From the NCBI GenBank assembly GCA_001899315.1, contig MOYA01000003.1, forward strand, positions 594,583-658,582: a stretch of DNA of 64,000 nucleotides, written 5' to 3'. Below are positions 1-8,181 of the stretch, piece after piece (position 1 is the stretch's first letter; each line of letters begins with the position of its first letter). The position numbers and the translations under genes are program-made. The DNA is from Candidatus Obscuribacter phosphatis. Its GTDB lineage: Bacteria > Cyanobacteriota > Vampirovibrionia > Obscuribacterales > Obscuribacteraceae. The notes beneath the pieces are model-generated. The model had not been told where the DNA came from, did no database searches, and saw nothing but the letters and a program-made list of their open reading frames with translations.

Positions 1-24
1 AGTAAGTAAGTAAGTAAGTAAGTA
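1..24. repeat. AGTA tetranucleotide microsatellite
   Basis: Six perfect AGTA units run to the window edge, so the array may be longer. It ends about 18 bp before the start codon at 43 and just upstream of an AAAGGAG ribosome binding site. Slippage here would change promoter or leader spacing. Confidence 0.9.
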
Positions 25-42
25 ACCAAAGGAGTAACGAGA

Positions 43-363
43 ATGTCTCATGACAAAACGGTGACGACCGTCAAGCCGCTGTCCTGCAAGCAGGCTCAGT
101 TTTATGTGGTCAGCCAGGAAGAACTGGAGCGCTTCATCAACGAGCAGCTCCAGCCGGCAAGCGACCTGCAGTACCAGCAGGATCAAGAGTGTGGCAGCGA
201 CGATGTGCGAGTTTTCGAGGTCACTGGCCAGAGCGACGAATATAGCCGCAACAAGCTGGCGCGCTTTGTCGCTGGCAAGCCGACGACCTTTGTGACCGGC
301 TATCTGCTGGATGAACTGGCCGCGAAGGGAGCCCTGCCTAAGGGTTCCTATTTGGTCAAGTAA
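43..363 (+). CDS. hypothetical protein, 106 aa
   Basis: I do not recognise the family. The ATG follows a strong AAAGGAG ribosome binding site at a normal distance. The product is acidic to neutral and soluble-looking, with no signal peptide or membrane segment. Its first half is rich in Gln and Glu, and the C-terminal half (about residues 70-106) looks like a compact helical fold. It is the first complete gene in the window, downstream of a tetranucleotide repeat and upstream of a strong hairpin, so it probably forms its own transcription unit or ends one. The good ribosome site and coding-like composition support a real gene. Confidence 0.65.
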   Translation: MSHDKTVTTVKPLSCKQAQFYVVSQEELERFINEQLQPASDLQYQQDQECGSDDVRVFEVTGQSDEYSRNKLARFVAGKPTTFVTGYLLDELAAKGALPKGSYLVK

Positions 364-456
364 CGCCATCTAGCCAAATCTGAAGGGGGGGAGCCGTCAT
401 GCCCGCCTACAGCAGGGCGTCCTAAAGGCAACCACCTCCCCAGATAAACCTAGCCA

Positions 457-492
457 TCGACTGCTTTCTTGCCTATGTAAGAAAGCAGTCGA
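457..492. terminator. 14-bp perfect hairpin, probable terminator
   Basis: Arms 457-470 and 479-492 are perfectly complementary (TCGACTGCTTTCTT and its complement) around an 8-nt loop. No U-tract follows on either strand, so it could also be an RNA-stabilising or regulatory hairpin. It sits about 95 bp after the stop codon at 363. Confidence 0.5.
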
Positions 493-688
493 ACTGGCTG
501 AATATTCTGCCCTCCAAAGAACTTCTTGCCCAAGCGATTAGCCCCTCAAGGTCCCCAATTTCTCAGAATTTTCCAGCTTTTTGGCACTTTTTCTACTTTA
601 AGTGACATAAATTGCGTGACTTCGAGGACAGATTTGTTAAACCAATAGACTTGCGCAACCGCCCTTGCACGGCAAAGCCTGCAGGCAA

Positions 689-720
689 CAAACAAACAAA
701 CAAACAAACAAACAAACAAA
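689..720. repeat. CAAA tetranucleotide microsatellite, 8 units
   Basis: Eight perfect CAAA units lie in the 438-bp gap between the hypothetical gene and the response regulator, about 80 bp upstream of the latter's start codon. The location suits a slippage-based change in promoter spacing. Apart from this array and the hairpin at 457-492, I see nothing gene-like in the gap. Confidence 0.9.
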
Positions 721-801
721 CGGCAGAGATTAGTCACCGGCATCTATAATACTTACCGCATAAATTCCAATAGAGTTATCATAGAGTTTTCTCGAGGTCC
801 C

Positions 802-1491
802 ATGGCAAAGATTCTCATAGTCGAAGACGAAATTGATATTTCGTTCCTCTTAAAGGTAGAGCTTGAGGCGGAAGGCCACCTGGTTGAGCTAGCCGAAGAG
901 GGTAATCTAGCCTGGGACTTGATGAGCACCTATCAGTACGATGTGATTATTCTTGACTGGCAAGTGCCTGGCTTTAACGGCATCGAGCTTTGCGCAAAAC
1001 TGCGTCAGCATGAAAGCCAAAAACAAGCTGGCGCACCAACACCAGTTTTGATGCTGACCGGCCGCGGCACAATCGCCGACAAGACCTGCGGGCTTGATAC
1101 CGGCGCCGACGACTACCTTACCAAGCCTTTCGACACCAGAGAGGTGGCTGCCCGGGTGCGGGCGCTGCTCAGGCGCTTTGGGGGCACGGGCACAAACCAA
1201 ATTGTCAACGCCGATATGGTCTTTGACCTCAAGTTTAAGAGTCTTTCTGTGGCGGGGCAAGACGTCAAACTATTGCCCAAAGAGCTGGCTTTGGTTGAAT
1301 TCTTGATGCGCAATCCCAACCAAGTATTCAGCCCAGAGGCACTGCTTGAAAGAGTTTGGCATTCAGACAGCCAGGTTGCCATCGGCACGGTTTATACAAC
1401 TATGAAAACTCTGCGCAAAAAAATCAGTGAAGTGAAAGAGCTTTGCCCCATCGAAACAGTGCATGGTTTGGGCTATAGATTAAAAGGCTAG
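802..1491 (+). CDS. OmpR/PhoB-family response regulator (RR1)
   Basis: A cytoplasmic two-component DNA-binding regulator of 229 aa, the normal family length. The receiver domain (about 1-120) has the acidic pair in VEDE, the phospho-acceptor Asp52 in ILDWQVPG, the switch Thr in MLTG (about 86) and Lys108 in LTKPF. The winged-helix effector domain (about 130-229) ends in the typical GLGYRLKG wing, with a recognition helix around GTVYTTMKTLRKKI. A histidine kinase follows one gene later, at 2652. The gene between them has a TTTCA direct-repeat promoter of the kind OmpR-family proteins bind, so RR1 may control it; that link is inferred. No strong ribosome site is visible (CGAGG, 8 nt upstream). 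Confidence 0.95.
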   Translation: MAKILIVEDEIDISFLLKVELEAEGHLVELAEEGNLAWDLMSTYQYDVIILDWQVPGFNGIELCAKLRQHESQKQAGAPTPVLMLTGRGTIADKTCGLDTGADDYLTKPFDTREVAARVRALLRRFGGTGTNQIVNADMVFDLKFKSLSVAGQDVKLLPKELALVEFLMRNPNQVFSPEALLERVWHSDSQVAIGTVYTTMKTLRKKISEVKELCPIETVHGLGYRLKG

Positions 1492-1649
1492 CCGTTCCTT
1501 CAGCCCCCGCCCTAGTCTACCTAAAGAGACACAAAAGAGGCGCCAGACCGGCAAAACGCCTCGCCCATGGCTGTCGTGGCAAACTAAACTATTGCCTTCC
1601 TAGACCCTTGCATCAATTAATTTCGCTATTTGAAATTTACCGCAAGGCA

Positions 1650-1682
1650 TTTCAAGAGAATTTCAAAATTGAAGTTTATTCT
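1650..1682 (+). promoter_or_regulatory. TTTCA-type 11-bp direct-repeat promoter (B1)
   Basis: TTTCA occurs at 1650 and 1661, an exact 11-bp period. Eleven bases after the second half-site comes TATTCT (1677-1682), a good -10 hexamer, and there is no -35 box. The geometry matches PhoB/OmpR class II activation and recurs at 6402 and 8025. It drives the gene starting at 1728. Confidence 0.7.
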
Positions 1683-1727
1683 CGGTGTCACTGAATGGCA
1701 CCTACCAACTGCAAGGGGATAAACATC

Positions 1728-2597
1728 ATGTCTCATCTTAATAGCTTCGAAAACAGCCAGTCCGCCGAAAAGGCCGATCGAGCAATTCGAGAGAACACTT
1801 CACTAAACTATAGTGATGTGATGACCGGTCAAAACCCGCAAGCTAATTACAAAGTTTCTGAGATGAGCGCCAAAGGTTCCTTTGTTCCAGAATTGCAAAT
1901 AGTCGACCCGGGACGTTCTAGCGATACCCAAGAAGCAGCAAGGCTGTCGAGAGTAATTCACAGCGGCAACCTATTGCAAGAACTAGACGGCGCTAAAAAC
2001 GGCAAGCTAGATGGCAAAATAAGCAAACATGACCTCGACATTTACTTACGCATGCATCCAGAGAACTCACCACAAAGACAAGCCGTGCAAGAGATGCGCG
2101 ATGCCTGGGACAACCGCTATCATCCAAGCCATGGTGCTGTTCAACTGCTCAGAAAAGAACTCTCCAATGAGCGCAAAGAACATAAAATTCCAACCCTCGG
2201 CAATCCCGGCTACGAAGAAATGCCAAGCCATAGAAGACCACAAATGGCGCGCCCTGACTCGGTCGATTGCGAGCCCGCAGAAAGACCGGCCAGAAAAGTA
2301 GAGACCACCCCCAGGGTTGGCGAAAATAATAAAACCCGCAGCGAAGTGCCAAGCGACCTTAGAGAAGCCGGACAAGTAAGACCTGGCGAAGGCTATTATC
2401 AGGTTGCGAAACGCATGCTTGAATGCACCGGACAAAAGCCCAATCATAATGAAACAATGGAATTCGTCAAGGCTTTGCAAACAGCCAACGACAACAAAAA
2501 TGTCCTCACCGTGCGCGATAACCTCTCTAGTTTGCTCGACAAAAACTTGCCCGGCAATCAAGGAAAGGTTCGCGACTATCTGAGAAGATCTCACTAA
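1728..2597 (+). CDS. small protein with degenerate EF-hand-like loop
   Basis: A 289-aa protein of unknown function. I chose the ATG at 1728, not one 33 bp upstream, because AAGGGG precedes it at good spacing and the direct-repeat promoter lies just upstream. The N-terminal 60 residues are polar and disordered-looking. Around residues 91-102 the segment NGKLDGKISKHD resembles an EF-hand or dockerin-like calcium loop (Asp, Gly, Ile and final Asp in place; position 3 is Lys, so calcium binding is doubtful). The middle (about 165-215) is rich in Pro and Arg. The C-terminal helical part has GEGYYQVAKRML. There is no signal peptide. It lies between a response regulator and a histidine kinase, which suggests an output or accessory role. 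Confidence 0.75.
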   Translation: MSHLNSFENSQSAEKADRAIRENTSLNYSDVMTGQNPQANYKVSEMSAKGSFVPELQIVDPGRSSDTQEAARLSRVIHSGNLLQELDGAKNGKLDGKISKHDLDIYLRMHPENSPQRQAVQEMRDAWDNRYHPSHGAVQLLRKELSNERKEHKIPTLGNPGYEEMPSHRRPQMARPDSVDCEPAERPARKVETTPRVGENNKTRSEVPSDLREAGQVRPGEGYYQVAKRMLECTGQKPNHNETMEFVKALQTANDNKNVLTVRDNLSSLLDKNLPGNQGKVRDYLRRSH

Positions 2598-2651
2598 ATC
2601 ACTGAGCAATTGGTCTTGATACAATAGGCAGGTCATTCCAGTGGCCTGCCT

Positions 2652-3968
2652 ATGAGATCTCATCCCCAAAATCGGTTACGCAGCAAAGAGGTGAAGAGCT
2701 CCTCACCTGCCAAGATACTGCATATCACATGCGATATTCTTGCCATAGTGCTGCTATTGCTTTTGGTCTCTGGCCTAGGTCAAATGGCAGGAATCGCCAG
2801 CCAATGGATTGCGCTGCCAGTCATTATTTTGCTCATCGTTAGGCTAATCGTCAGTACAAAAGCATCGCCTAGCGGCGAAAGCAGCAAAATACCAACAAAC
2901 CCAGAGCTTGAGCACCTGCGCACCATCGTAGCCGAGCAACAACAAACCATAGAAGAAATTTCAGACCGAACACGACTGCTTTTGGAAAACATCGGTGTCG
3001 GCATTCTCATAACAGACAGCCTTGGCACTATTCGTTTTATCGGTCTACAGGCAGCAAGGCTGACCGGCTATAGCCGCACCGAAATGGTCGAGCGCAGCCT
3101 AGAGAGCCTATTCAAAAACGGCACGCCGACATTCAGCGACCTGGTGACACGCAATTTTCCGGCTCGTCTAATATGCCGAGGAAAGAACGGTGAAGATATT
3201 TGGGTTGACCTCTGGCTGGCCCAAGTTATGCTCGAGAAAAAGCTCTGCTATGTAGTTTCAATGTGCGATGCCAGTGAAGCCGTAAAAGCAGTACAACGCA
3301 GGCAAGAGCTAATTGCCCAAATCACCCACGAACTGCGCTCGCCGCTGACTGCTATCTATGCTTCTTTGTCGATTCTTACAAGAAAAGACAAGATGAAACC
3401 AGAAGATGAAGCAAATATTTTGACTGTTTGTTCCCGCAATGCTCAGTCGATGAAACTGACTATTGATGAGATTCTCGACTATTCAAAACTAGAGGCAGGC
3501 AAGCTGGTAGTCGATCTGAGCCCAGTAAACGTGCAAGAACTTGTCTATCAAGCCACAGAAAGCGTGCGCTCGCTGGCCGAATCAAAAACATTGTCGCTAA
3601 AAGTTGAGATTGAACCTTTGGTAGTTCTCGCCGACTCAAGAAGAATCGTGCAAGTACTCACCAACTTGCTCTCGAATGCCATTAAGCACAGCCCGCGCAA
3701 CAAGACTTTGTCCGTGACAGCCTGGTCTAAAGGCGACCGGGTGGAAATTGCTGTGGCAGACCAAGGGGCGGGAGTAAGTAATGAAGACAAGAAAAAGCTG
3801 TTCTCAAGCTTTGCCCAAGGTGATGATGCCAAAGCCATACCAGAAAGCAGTAGTGGCTTGGGCCTGGCTTTCTGCAAAGAAATTGTCAATTTGCACAAGG
3901 GCGATATCTGGATTGCCGATGCAGAAGGCGGAGGAGCAATGTTTGTCTTCAGCCTGCGCAAAGCCTAG
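2652..3968 (+). CDS. membrane PAS sensor histidine kinase (HK1)
   Basis: A 438-aa inner-membrane histidine kinase. Two membrane helices (about 24-46 and 50-68) with almost no external loop are followed by a short coiled linker, a PAS domain (about 105-210), a HisKA domain with His226 in ITHELRSP, and a HATPase domain. That domain shows the N box (Asn342 in LTNLLSNAIKHSP), the G1 box (Asp370, ADQGAG) and the G2 box (SGLGL, about 401). With no periplasmic domain it probably senses an intracellular or membrane signal through PAS. It is the probable partner of RR1 at 802, although a small gene separates them. Its last bases overlap the end of the convergent kinase gene by 4 bp. No clear ribosome site is seen at this ATG. 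Confidence 0.92.
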   Translation: MRSHPQNRLRSKEVKSSSPAKILHITCDILAIVLLLLLVSGLGQMAGIASQWIALPVIILLIVRLIVSTKASPSGESSKIPTNPELEHLRTIVAEQQQTIEEISDRTRLLLENIGVGILITDSLGTIRFIGLQAARLTGYSRTEMVERSLESLFKNGTPTFSDLVTRNFPARLICRGKNGEDIWVDLWLAQVMLEKKLCYVVSMCDASEAVKAVQRRQELIAQITHELRSPLTAIYASLSILTRKDKMKPEDEANILTVCSRNAQSMKLTIDEILDYSKLEAGKLVVDLSPVNVQELVYQATESVRSLAESKTLSLKVEIEPLVVLADSRRIVQVLTNLLSNAIKHSPRNKTLSVTAWSKGDRVEIAVADQGAGVSNEDKKKLFSSFAQGDDAKAIPESSSGLGLAFCKEIVNLHKGDIWIADAEGGGAMFVFSLRKA

Positions 3969-6256
3969 GGCGAAGCACTAGTAGCTTCACATCTAAAGAA
4001 AATCTGCTTGTCGCTGAAGCTAGTTTTGTACTGCCTCAACCTGGTGCCATCAATAGCCGGATCAATTGGACCCACGAACAAATTAACCAGATTATGCTTT
4101 TGCAAAGCCTTATCTAGAAACTGCGCATTGATAAGACATTCAGGTCCTAGAGCCAGTTTTTGCAGTTTCGCAATCGACAAAAAAGTTATTGCCGCTGCCG
4201 ATGCGACACCGCAGTTGTTAAGCTCTAGACTAGTCAAATTGGGCATAGCAACTATTTTGGCAAAGCTGCCTGTCGACAAAGGTGAATCTACCAAAGTCAG
4301 AACCTGTAGATTTTTTGAGACAGCCAAAGCATCAATTACTGGGTCGGCAGGCAGCAAATAGTGCAGGTTCAAATGCTCCAGCGATGCTAAGCTCTTCGCC
4401 TTAGCCATTTCCAAGCCCCATTTAGCGCGAATCTCATCGACGAAGTAACACTCCACCAGAGAAAGAGACTTCAAACCGGAAAGACCGCAGAGTGCATTTA
4501 TAGCCTTACCATCAATGCTGACAGACCAGAGGTCAAGCTTTTGCAAGCCTTTGATGGTGCCCAGGTGCTCGACAAAACTGGCAGGCAGCACCAACTGCTT
4601 AGCGCCAATTTCACTGGCTATGCGCACAGAGTTAAGCGGAAGATGCTGCAAAGGAAGCATTAGTTTTGCATCTTGCAATACGGCAGCGGAAGGTGAATAG
4701 GTAAATCCAGGTTCACTCTCGCTGCTGAGAACGACCTTTCCTTGCAGCTCATATGTTCTGCCGCTCTTGCTGGTCAAAGAGCCAAGAGAAAGATTAGCCG
4801 GTAGAAGCAACGGTTCTAGGCTAGCCGCAGTCTCTGCTGCCGGAGCAATCGCGACACTGGTCTTTCCAACCGGTACAGGCTTATTTTTGAAAGTCGGCTC
4901 CCACCAGAATAACTTAAGAAGAAGTACCGCAGCAAATAAGCTACTCAATGACAAACCGATCAACGCCTGCCGAAGCAAAGCTGACTCTGTCGACTGCCCG
5001 CGGCGTAAGCTCAAGCTGGTACCAGCACCACCTTTCAACTTTGCCAAAATAGAATCAAGAGCAAGACAAACTTCCTGGGCGCTGCGAGGGCGCTCTTCCG
5101 GTCTTTTTGAGAGCATTTTCTGCAATAGTAAATCAAGCTCATGGGGATAAGCTTGATTGATTTTATTCTCAATCAGACCAGGATAGGCAGCATTTAAATG
5201 TTGCTCTTTTATCTCTTCTAGACTGTCGCCGACATAGGGCAAAGAACCAGTCAACACCTCATATAGAGAGCAAGCAAAGGCGTACAAATCGGTGCGTGGT
5301 GTCACAGGCTGCCCGGTCCATTCTTCGGGGCTCATATAACTGGGTGAGCCGACAATCAGCCCAAGAGCAGTCGATGCCTCTGCATTGCCGACATAAGAAC
5401 GAAACTGGGCGATACCAAAATCAAGAATTTTTACTGCTGTTTTACCGCTATCTTCGCCGTCTTGATTAAAGCGAACCAGCATGACATTGGCTGGTTTGAG
5501 GTCTTTGTGAACCAAGCCCCTGAGATGAATATAAGAGAGCCCCTCGGCGACTTGCTTAAAGATCATCAGGGCTTCTTCGAGGGGCAAGGGACCCAAGCGC
5601 AAGAGCACGTCAGCCAGAGTCTCACCGGTCACTAATTCCATAGCGATAACCGGCCATTGACCTTTGTGCAGAGCAAAATCAAAGACTGCAGTCAGACAAG
5701 GATGATTCAATACGGCCAAGCGTCTAGCTTCAGCCGCAAACAACTCCTCCTTCTCGGCCATGGCACCGTCCGCTTTCATAACTTTAAGCGCCACCATTTT
5801 GCGCAAGCGCGTGTGCTCGGCTAGATAGACATAACTCATCCCTCCTTCACCAAGGCGATCGACCAATCTATAGGTACCAGCCAGGGTGCGTGCCGAATCA
5901 AGTTCTTCTTGCAGTTTAGCTTTGGCTAAAGAGGCTTCGACGATAGAGGCGTAGGCAGCGGCGTTGCTTCTCAGTTGGGTGGTGGAACTAAAGAGCGCGG
6001 TCTGCCTTATCGCGCCAGAGCTGCGGCAAGTGCAATATTCGCGGTTCTGCAAGAAGGCGGTAAGCGATGAGGTAGACTGATCGCCAAGTTTCTTTGAGCA
6101 ACGATAGCAGTATGAGACATCACGTTTGGTTTTGACCGGGTTAGCCGCTTTGCCTTGGCAGTCACAGATGGGCTTGCCGAGAACAAATTGGGTGAGCGAA
6201 CCGGCTAAATTCGTTTCTATTCTGTTTCCGCATTTTGGGCAAGAGACTTGGGACAT
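3965..6256 (-). CDS. zinc-ribbon / Ser-Thr kinase / LRR-like membrane receptor kinase
   Basis: About 763 aa from the preferred ATG at 6256 (an in-frame ATG 63 bp upstream would add residues before CPKCGN). The N-terminus carries Cys pairs (CPKCGN, CDC, CYRC, CTC) like two zinc ribbons. A complete Hanks kinase domain follows (about 125-390): glycine loop LGEGGMSYVY, ALKVMK, catalytic loop HKDLKPANVML (HKD in place of HRD), ILDFGIA, and SPSYMSPEEW. One membrane helix (about 435-460, ending LLLKLFWW) leads to an external C-terminal half with repeated Leu-rich segments resembling LRRs. This is the same plan as the kinases at 28051 and 47081, so they form a paralogous receptor family. Signal and substrate are unknown. 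Confidence 0.9.
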   Translation of the reverse strand: MSQVSCPKCGNRIETNLAGSLTQFVLGKPICDCQGKAANPVKTKRDVSYCYRCSKKLGDQSTSSLTAFLQNREYCTCRSSGAIRQTALFSSTTQLRSNAAAYASIVEASLAKAKLQEELDSARTLAGTYRLVDRLGEGGMSYVYLAEHTRLRKMVALKVMKADGAMAEKEELFAAEARRLAVLNHPCLTAVFDFALHKGQWPVIAMELVTGETLADVLLRLGPLPLEEALMIFKQVAEGLSYIHLRGLVHKDLKPANVMLVRFNQDGEDSGKTAVKILDFGIAQFRSYVGNAEASTALGLIVGSPSYMSPEEWTGQPVTPRTDLYAFACSLYEVLTGSLPYVGDSLEEIKEQHLNAAYPGLIENKINQAYPHELDLLLQKMLSKRPEERPRSAQEVCLALDSILAKLKGGAGTSLSLRRGQSTESALLRQALIGLSLSSLFAAVLLLKLFWWEPTFKNKPVPVGKTSVAIAPAAETAASLEPLLLPANLSLGSLTSKSGRTYELQGKVVLSSESEPGFTYSPSAAVLQDAKLMLPLQHLPLNSVRIASEIGAKQLVLPASFVEHLGTIKGLQKLDLWSVSIDGKAINALCGLSGLKSLSLVECYFVDEIRAKWGLEMAKAKSLASLEHLNLHYLLPADPVIDALAVSKNLQVLTLVDSPLSTGSFAKIVAMPNLTSLELNNCGVASAAAITFLSIAKLQKLALGPECLINAQFLDKALQKHNLVNLFVGPIDPAIDGTRLRQYKTSFSDKQIFFRCEATSASP

Positions 6257-6401
6257 GGCACCGCGAAATCTATAACGAACAGAGAGTATAGCACCGCCTA
6301 AAGCCTTACGGCACGGCAACTGGCCGCAACAACTGCAGCAAAACTGGTTGGTCGAAATGTCCGGCGCTTACTAATTGGGAACATGCCGATCGATTGTGGA
6401 A

Positions 6402-6434
6402 TTTCAAGAAACTTTCAGACCAAGAAACTAAGTT
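6402..6434 (+). promoter_or_regulatory. TTTCA-type 11-bp direct-repeat promoter (B2)
   Basis: TTTCA lies at 6402 and 6413 (11-bp period), followed after exactly 11 bp by TAAGTT at 6429-6434. Its position downstream of an in-frame ATG at 6383 argues that translation of the following gene starts at 6485. Confidence 0.6.
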
Positions 6435-6484
6435 TGAACTACGCAAAAGCGAGACCCACCACATATAGATCTATAGAGAGCAAA

Positions 6485-7963
6485 ATGACATCTGAAGCAA
6501 ATTGCACCAATAACTCATCTGAATCTTCATATTCAAACATTGCAGAAGAACTAAAAGCGGGCATTCTAGCCGGGCGTTACAGCAAAGTATCGCCCCTGCC
6601 TTCATCAAGAACACTAGCTCTTCAATATGGCGTTTCTAGTAGCACAATACTGTCTGCCTTTGGCTTGCTTGCCCGGGAAGGACTGCTAAGCGTAAGCCAA
6701 GGTCAGGCACCGGTGGTAGTTGACCTTGAGACAAATGCTCAGGCTTATAGGCACGGAGCAGATAACCATAAAATTGGTGGCCATAAAACCGAAAGCCAGA
6801 ACCAAGCGAAAGTATCCCCGCATCTTCCAGTGCAAAAATGGTTTGGTCATATCTCTAATTTGGCTAAGAAAGCTCAGAGCAAAGATTTTTTTATAGACTC
6901 AAGAATAGAGTCAAGCATAGAGCCAAGTGTGTTCGAGCTTAAGATGGCGCTGCGAAACTATCTAAATCGTCAACGAAAAATCAACTGCCATCTGGAGCAA
7001 ATCTTTGTCTTCGAGAATTTGACAGCAGCAATGACTGCAATAGCGGCGGCATTCTCTATTGGTGGTGAGCGACGAATACTTATTGATGCACCAAATCTAG
7101 CAGCCAGCGCCAGGCAGCTGGCACGCTTCAGCAATAACATCGAAGCTGTAGATATTGCCGCGCTCTGCAACGAATCGCACAATCAAGAGATCTCTTTCCA
7201 CCCCCAAAGCCAAGAAGATACTAGACTAGGTAGTTTTCTTTACACGACTCCGTCTATCAGACTGGGTTCCACTCGGTCATTAGATAAGTCGTCTCGCCAA
7301 AGTCTTATAGAGTGGGCTAAAAGAAACAATAGTCACATTCTTGAGCATGACTATGGTCACGAATATTGCTCGGGACCGAGCAGCCAACCAGCCATTTTCA
7401 GCCTCGACCGCTCAAGCAGTGTGGCCTATCTGGTCGATTTCATGAGCAGCCTTGCCCCACTGACCAACCTTTGCGCCGTGGTGGTGCCGAACGCCCATAT
7501 AAATCTATTTAAAAGGCACCACAATCTGGAACAATCTAGTTGCTCAATTTTTGAATCACAGACCCTCACTGCCTTTTTATCCAGCGGTTTTCTTGAGCGT
7601 CATAGCCGCAAAAGCAGCCAGCAGTGCCTGCAAAACTTAGCCGAACTGCAGCGAGTAGTGACAGAAAAAATAGACTGCAAGAGTGTCCAAATAAAACTAA
7701 TCAAGTCTGGTAAAGATGCCATCCTAGAGCTCGGTAATGACGCGCCAATGGATATTTTTAAGCCGGCATTCGAAAGGCAACTGCTAAAGCCGTCTGCACA
7801 ACTTTTTGGCACCGCCCCCAATAGCCGAAAACTAATTATTGCCGGTGAACATCTGGACCAAGCCAACCGAGAGTTGCTGCTCGCCTGCCTGCACCAATAT
7901 ATAAGCAGGCTAACGCCAAATGAAGTCTATACAGGCGCTGTTCTGTCCGGTGTTTTCTCCTAG
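6485..7963 (+). CDS. MocR/PdxR-like GntR regulator with degenerate aminotransferase domain
   Basis: About 492 aa. The N-terminus (16-76) is a GntR winged helix: YSNIAEELKAGILAGRY, PLPSSRTLALQYGVSSSTI and AREGLLSVSQGQ are the family's conserved stretches. The rest follows the fold-type I aminotransferase layout of MocR regulators, including LEHDYGHEYCSG in place of the usual EDDYDSEFRY. At the PLP lysine site, normally (G)TFSK.L.P, the sequence reads DFMSSLAPLTN, so the Schiff-base lysine is absent. It is therefore probably a DNA-binding protein that does not bind PLP covalently. A GAGAG ribosome site precedes the ATG and a direct-repeat promoter lies upstream. Target genes are unknown; it faces no obvious partner. 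Confidence 0.8.
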   Translation: MTSEANCTNNSSESSYSNIAEELKAGILAGRYSKVSPLPSSRTLALQYGVSSSTILSAFGLLAREGLLSVSQGQAPVVVDLETNAQAYRHGADNHKIGGHKTESQNQAKVSPHLPVQKWFGHISNLAKKAQSKDFFIDSRIESSIEPSVFELKMALRNYLNRQRKINCHLEQIFVFENLTAAMTAIAAAFSIGGERRILIDAPNLAASARQLARFSNNIEAVDIAALCNESHNQEISFHPQSQEDTRLGSFLYTTPSIRLGSTRSLDKSSRQSLIEWAKRNNSHILEHDYGHEYCSGPSSQPAIFSLDRSSSVAYLVDFMSSLAPLTNLCAVVVPNAHINLFKRHHNLEQSSCSIFESQTLTAFLSSGFLERHSRKSSQQCLQNLAELQRVVTEKIDCKSVQIKLIKSGKDAILELGNDAPMDIFKPAFERQLLKPSAQLFGTAPNSRKLIIAGEHLDQANRELLLACLHQYISRLTPNEVYTGAVLSGVFS

Positions 7964-8024
7964 TGGCTCATACAGACTCATATGGGCCAAATTAGACAAA
8001 TTGATTTTGGCAAGCAAATTTGGT

Positions 8025-8057
8025 TTTCAAGAAAATTTCAAAACCGGTCGATATCAT
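8025..8057 (+). promoter_or_regulatory. TTTCA-type 11-bp direct-repeat promoter (B3)
   Basis: TTTCA lies at 8025 and 8036, and TATCAT is at 8052-8057, exactly 11 bp after the second half-site. Same geometry as B1 and B2. It lies 125 bp upstream of the start at 8182. The leader in between holds a CCTGACxTAATCAAAAG direct repeat and a pyrimidine run. Confidence 0.65.
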
Positions 8058-8181
8058 CTCATCATCGAAAGCAAACAAATTCCCAGATATAAACAAAAGC
8101 CCTGACTTAATCAAAAGCCCTGACCTAATCAAAAAGCCCCGACCCCCGCCCTTACTTCTTTTTTTTCTTGGAGCAATAGCA

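Noticed and set aside
578-625. GTGAC repeated upstream of RR1
   Set aside because: The spacing is 14 bp and no -10 follows at a fixed distance; it does not fit either promoter class.
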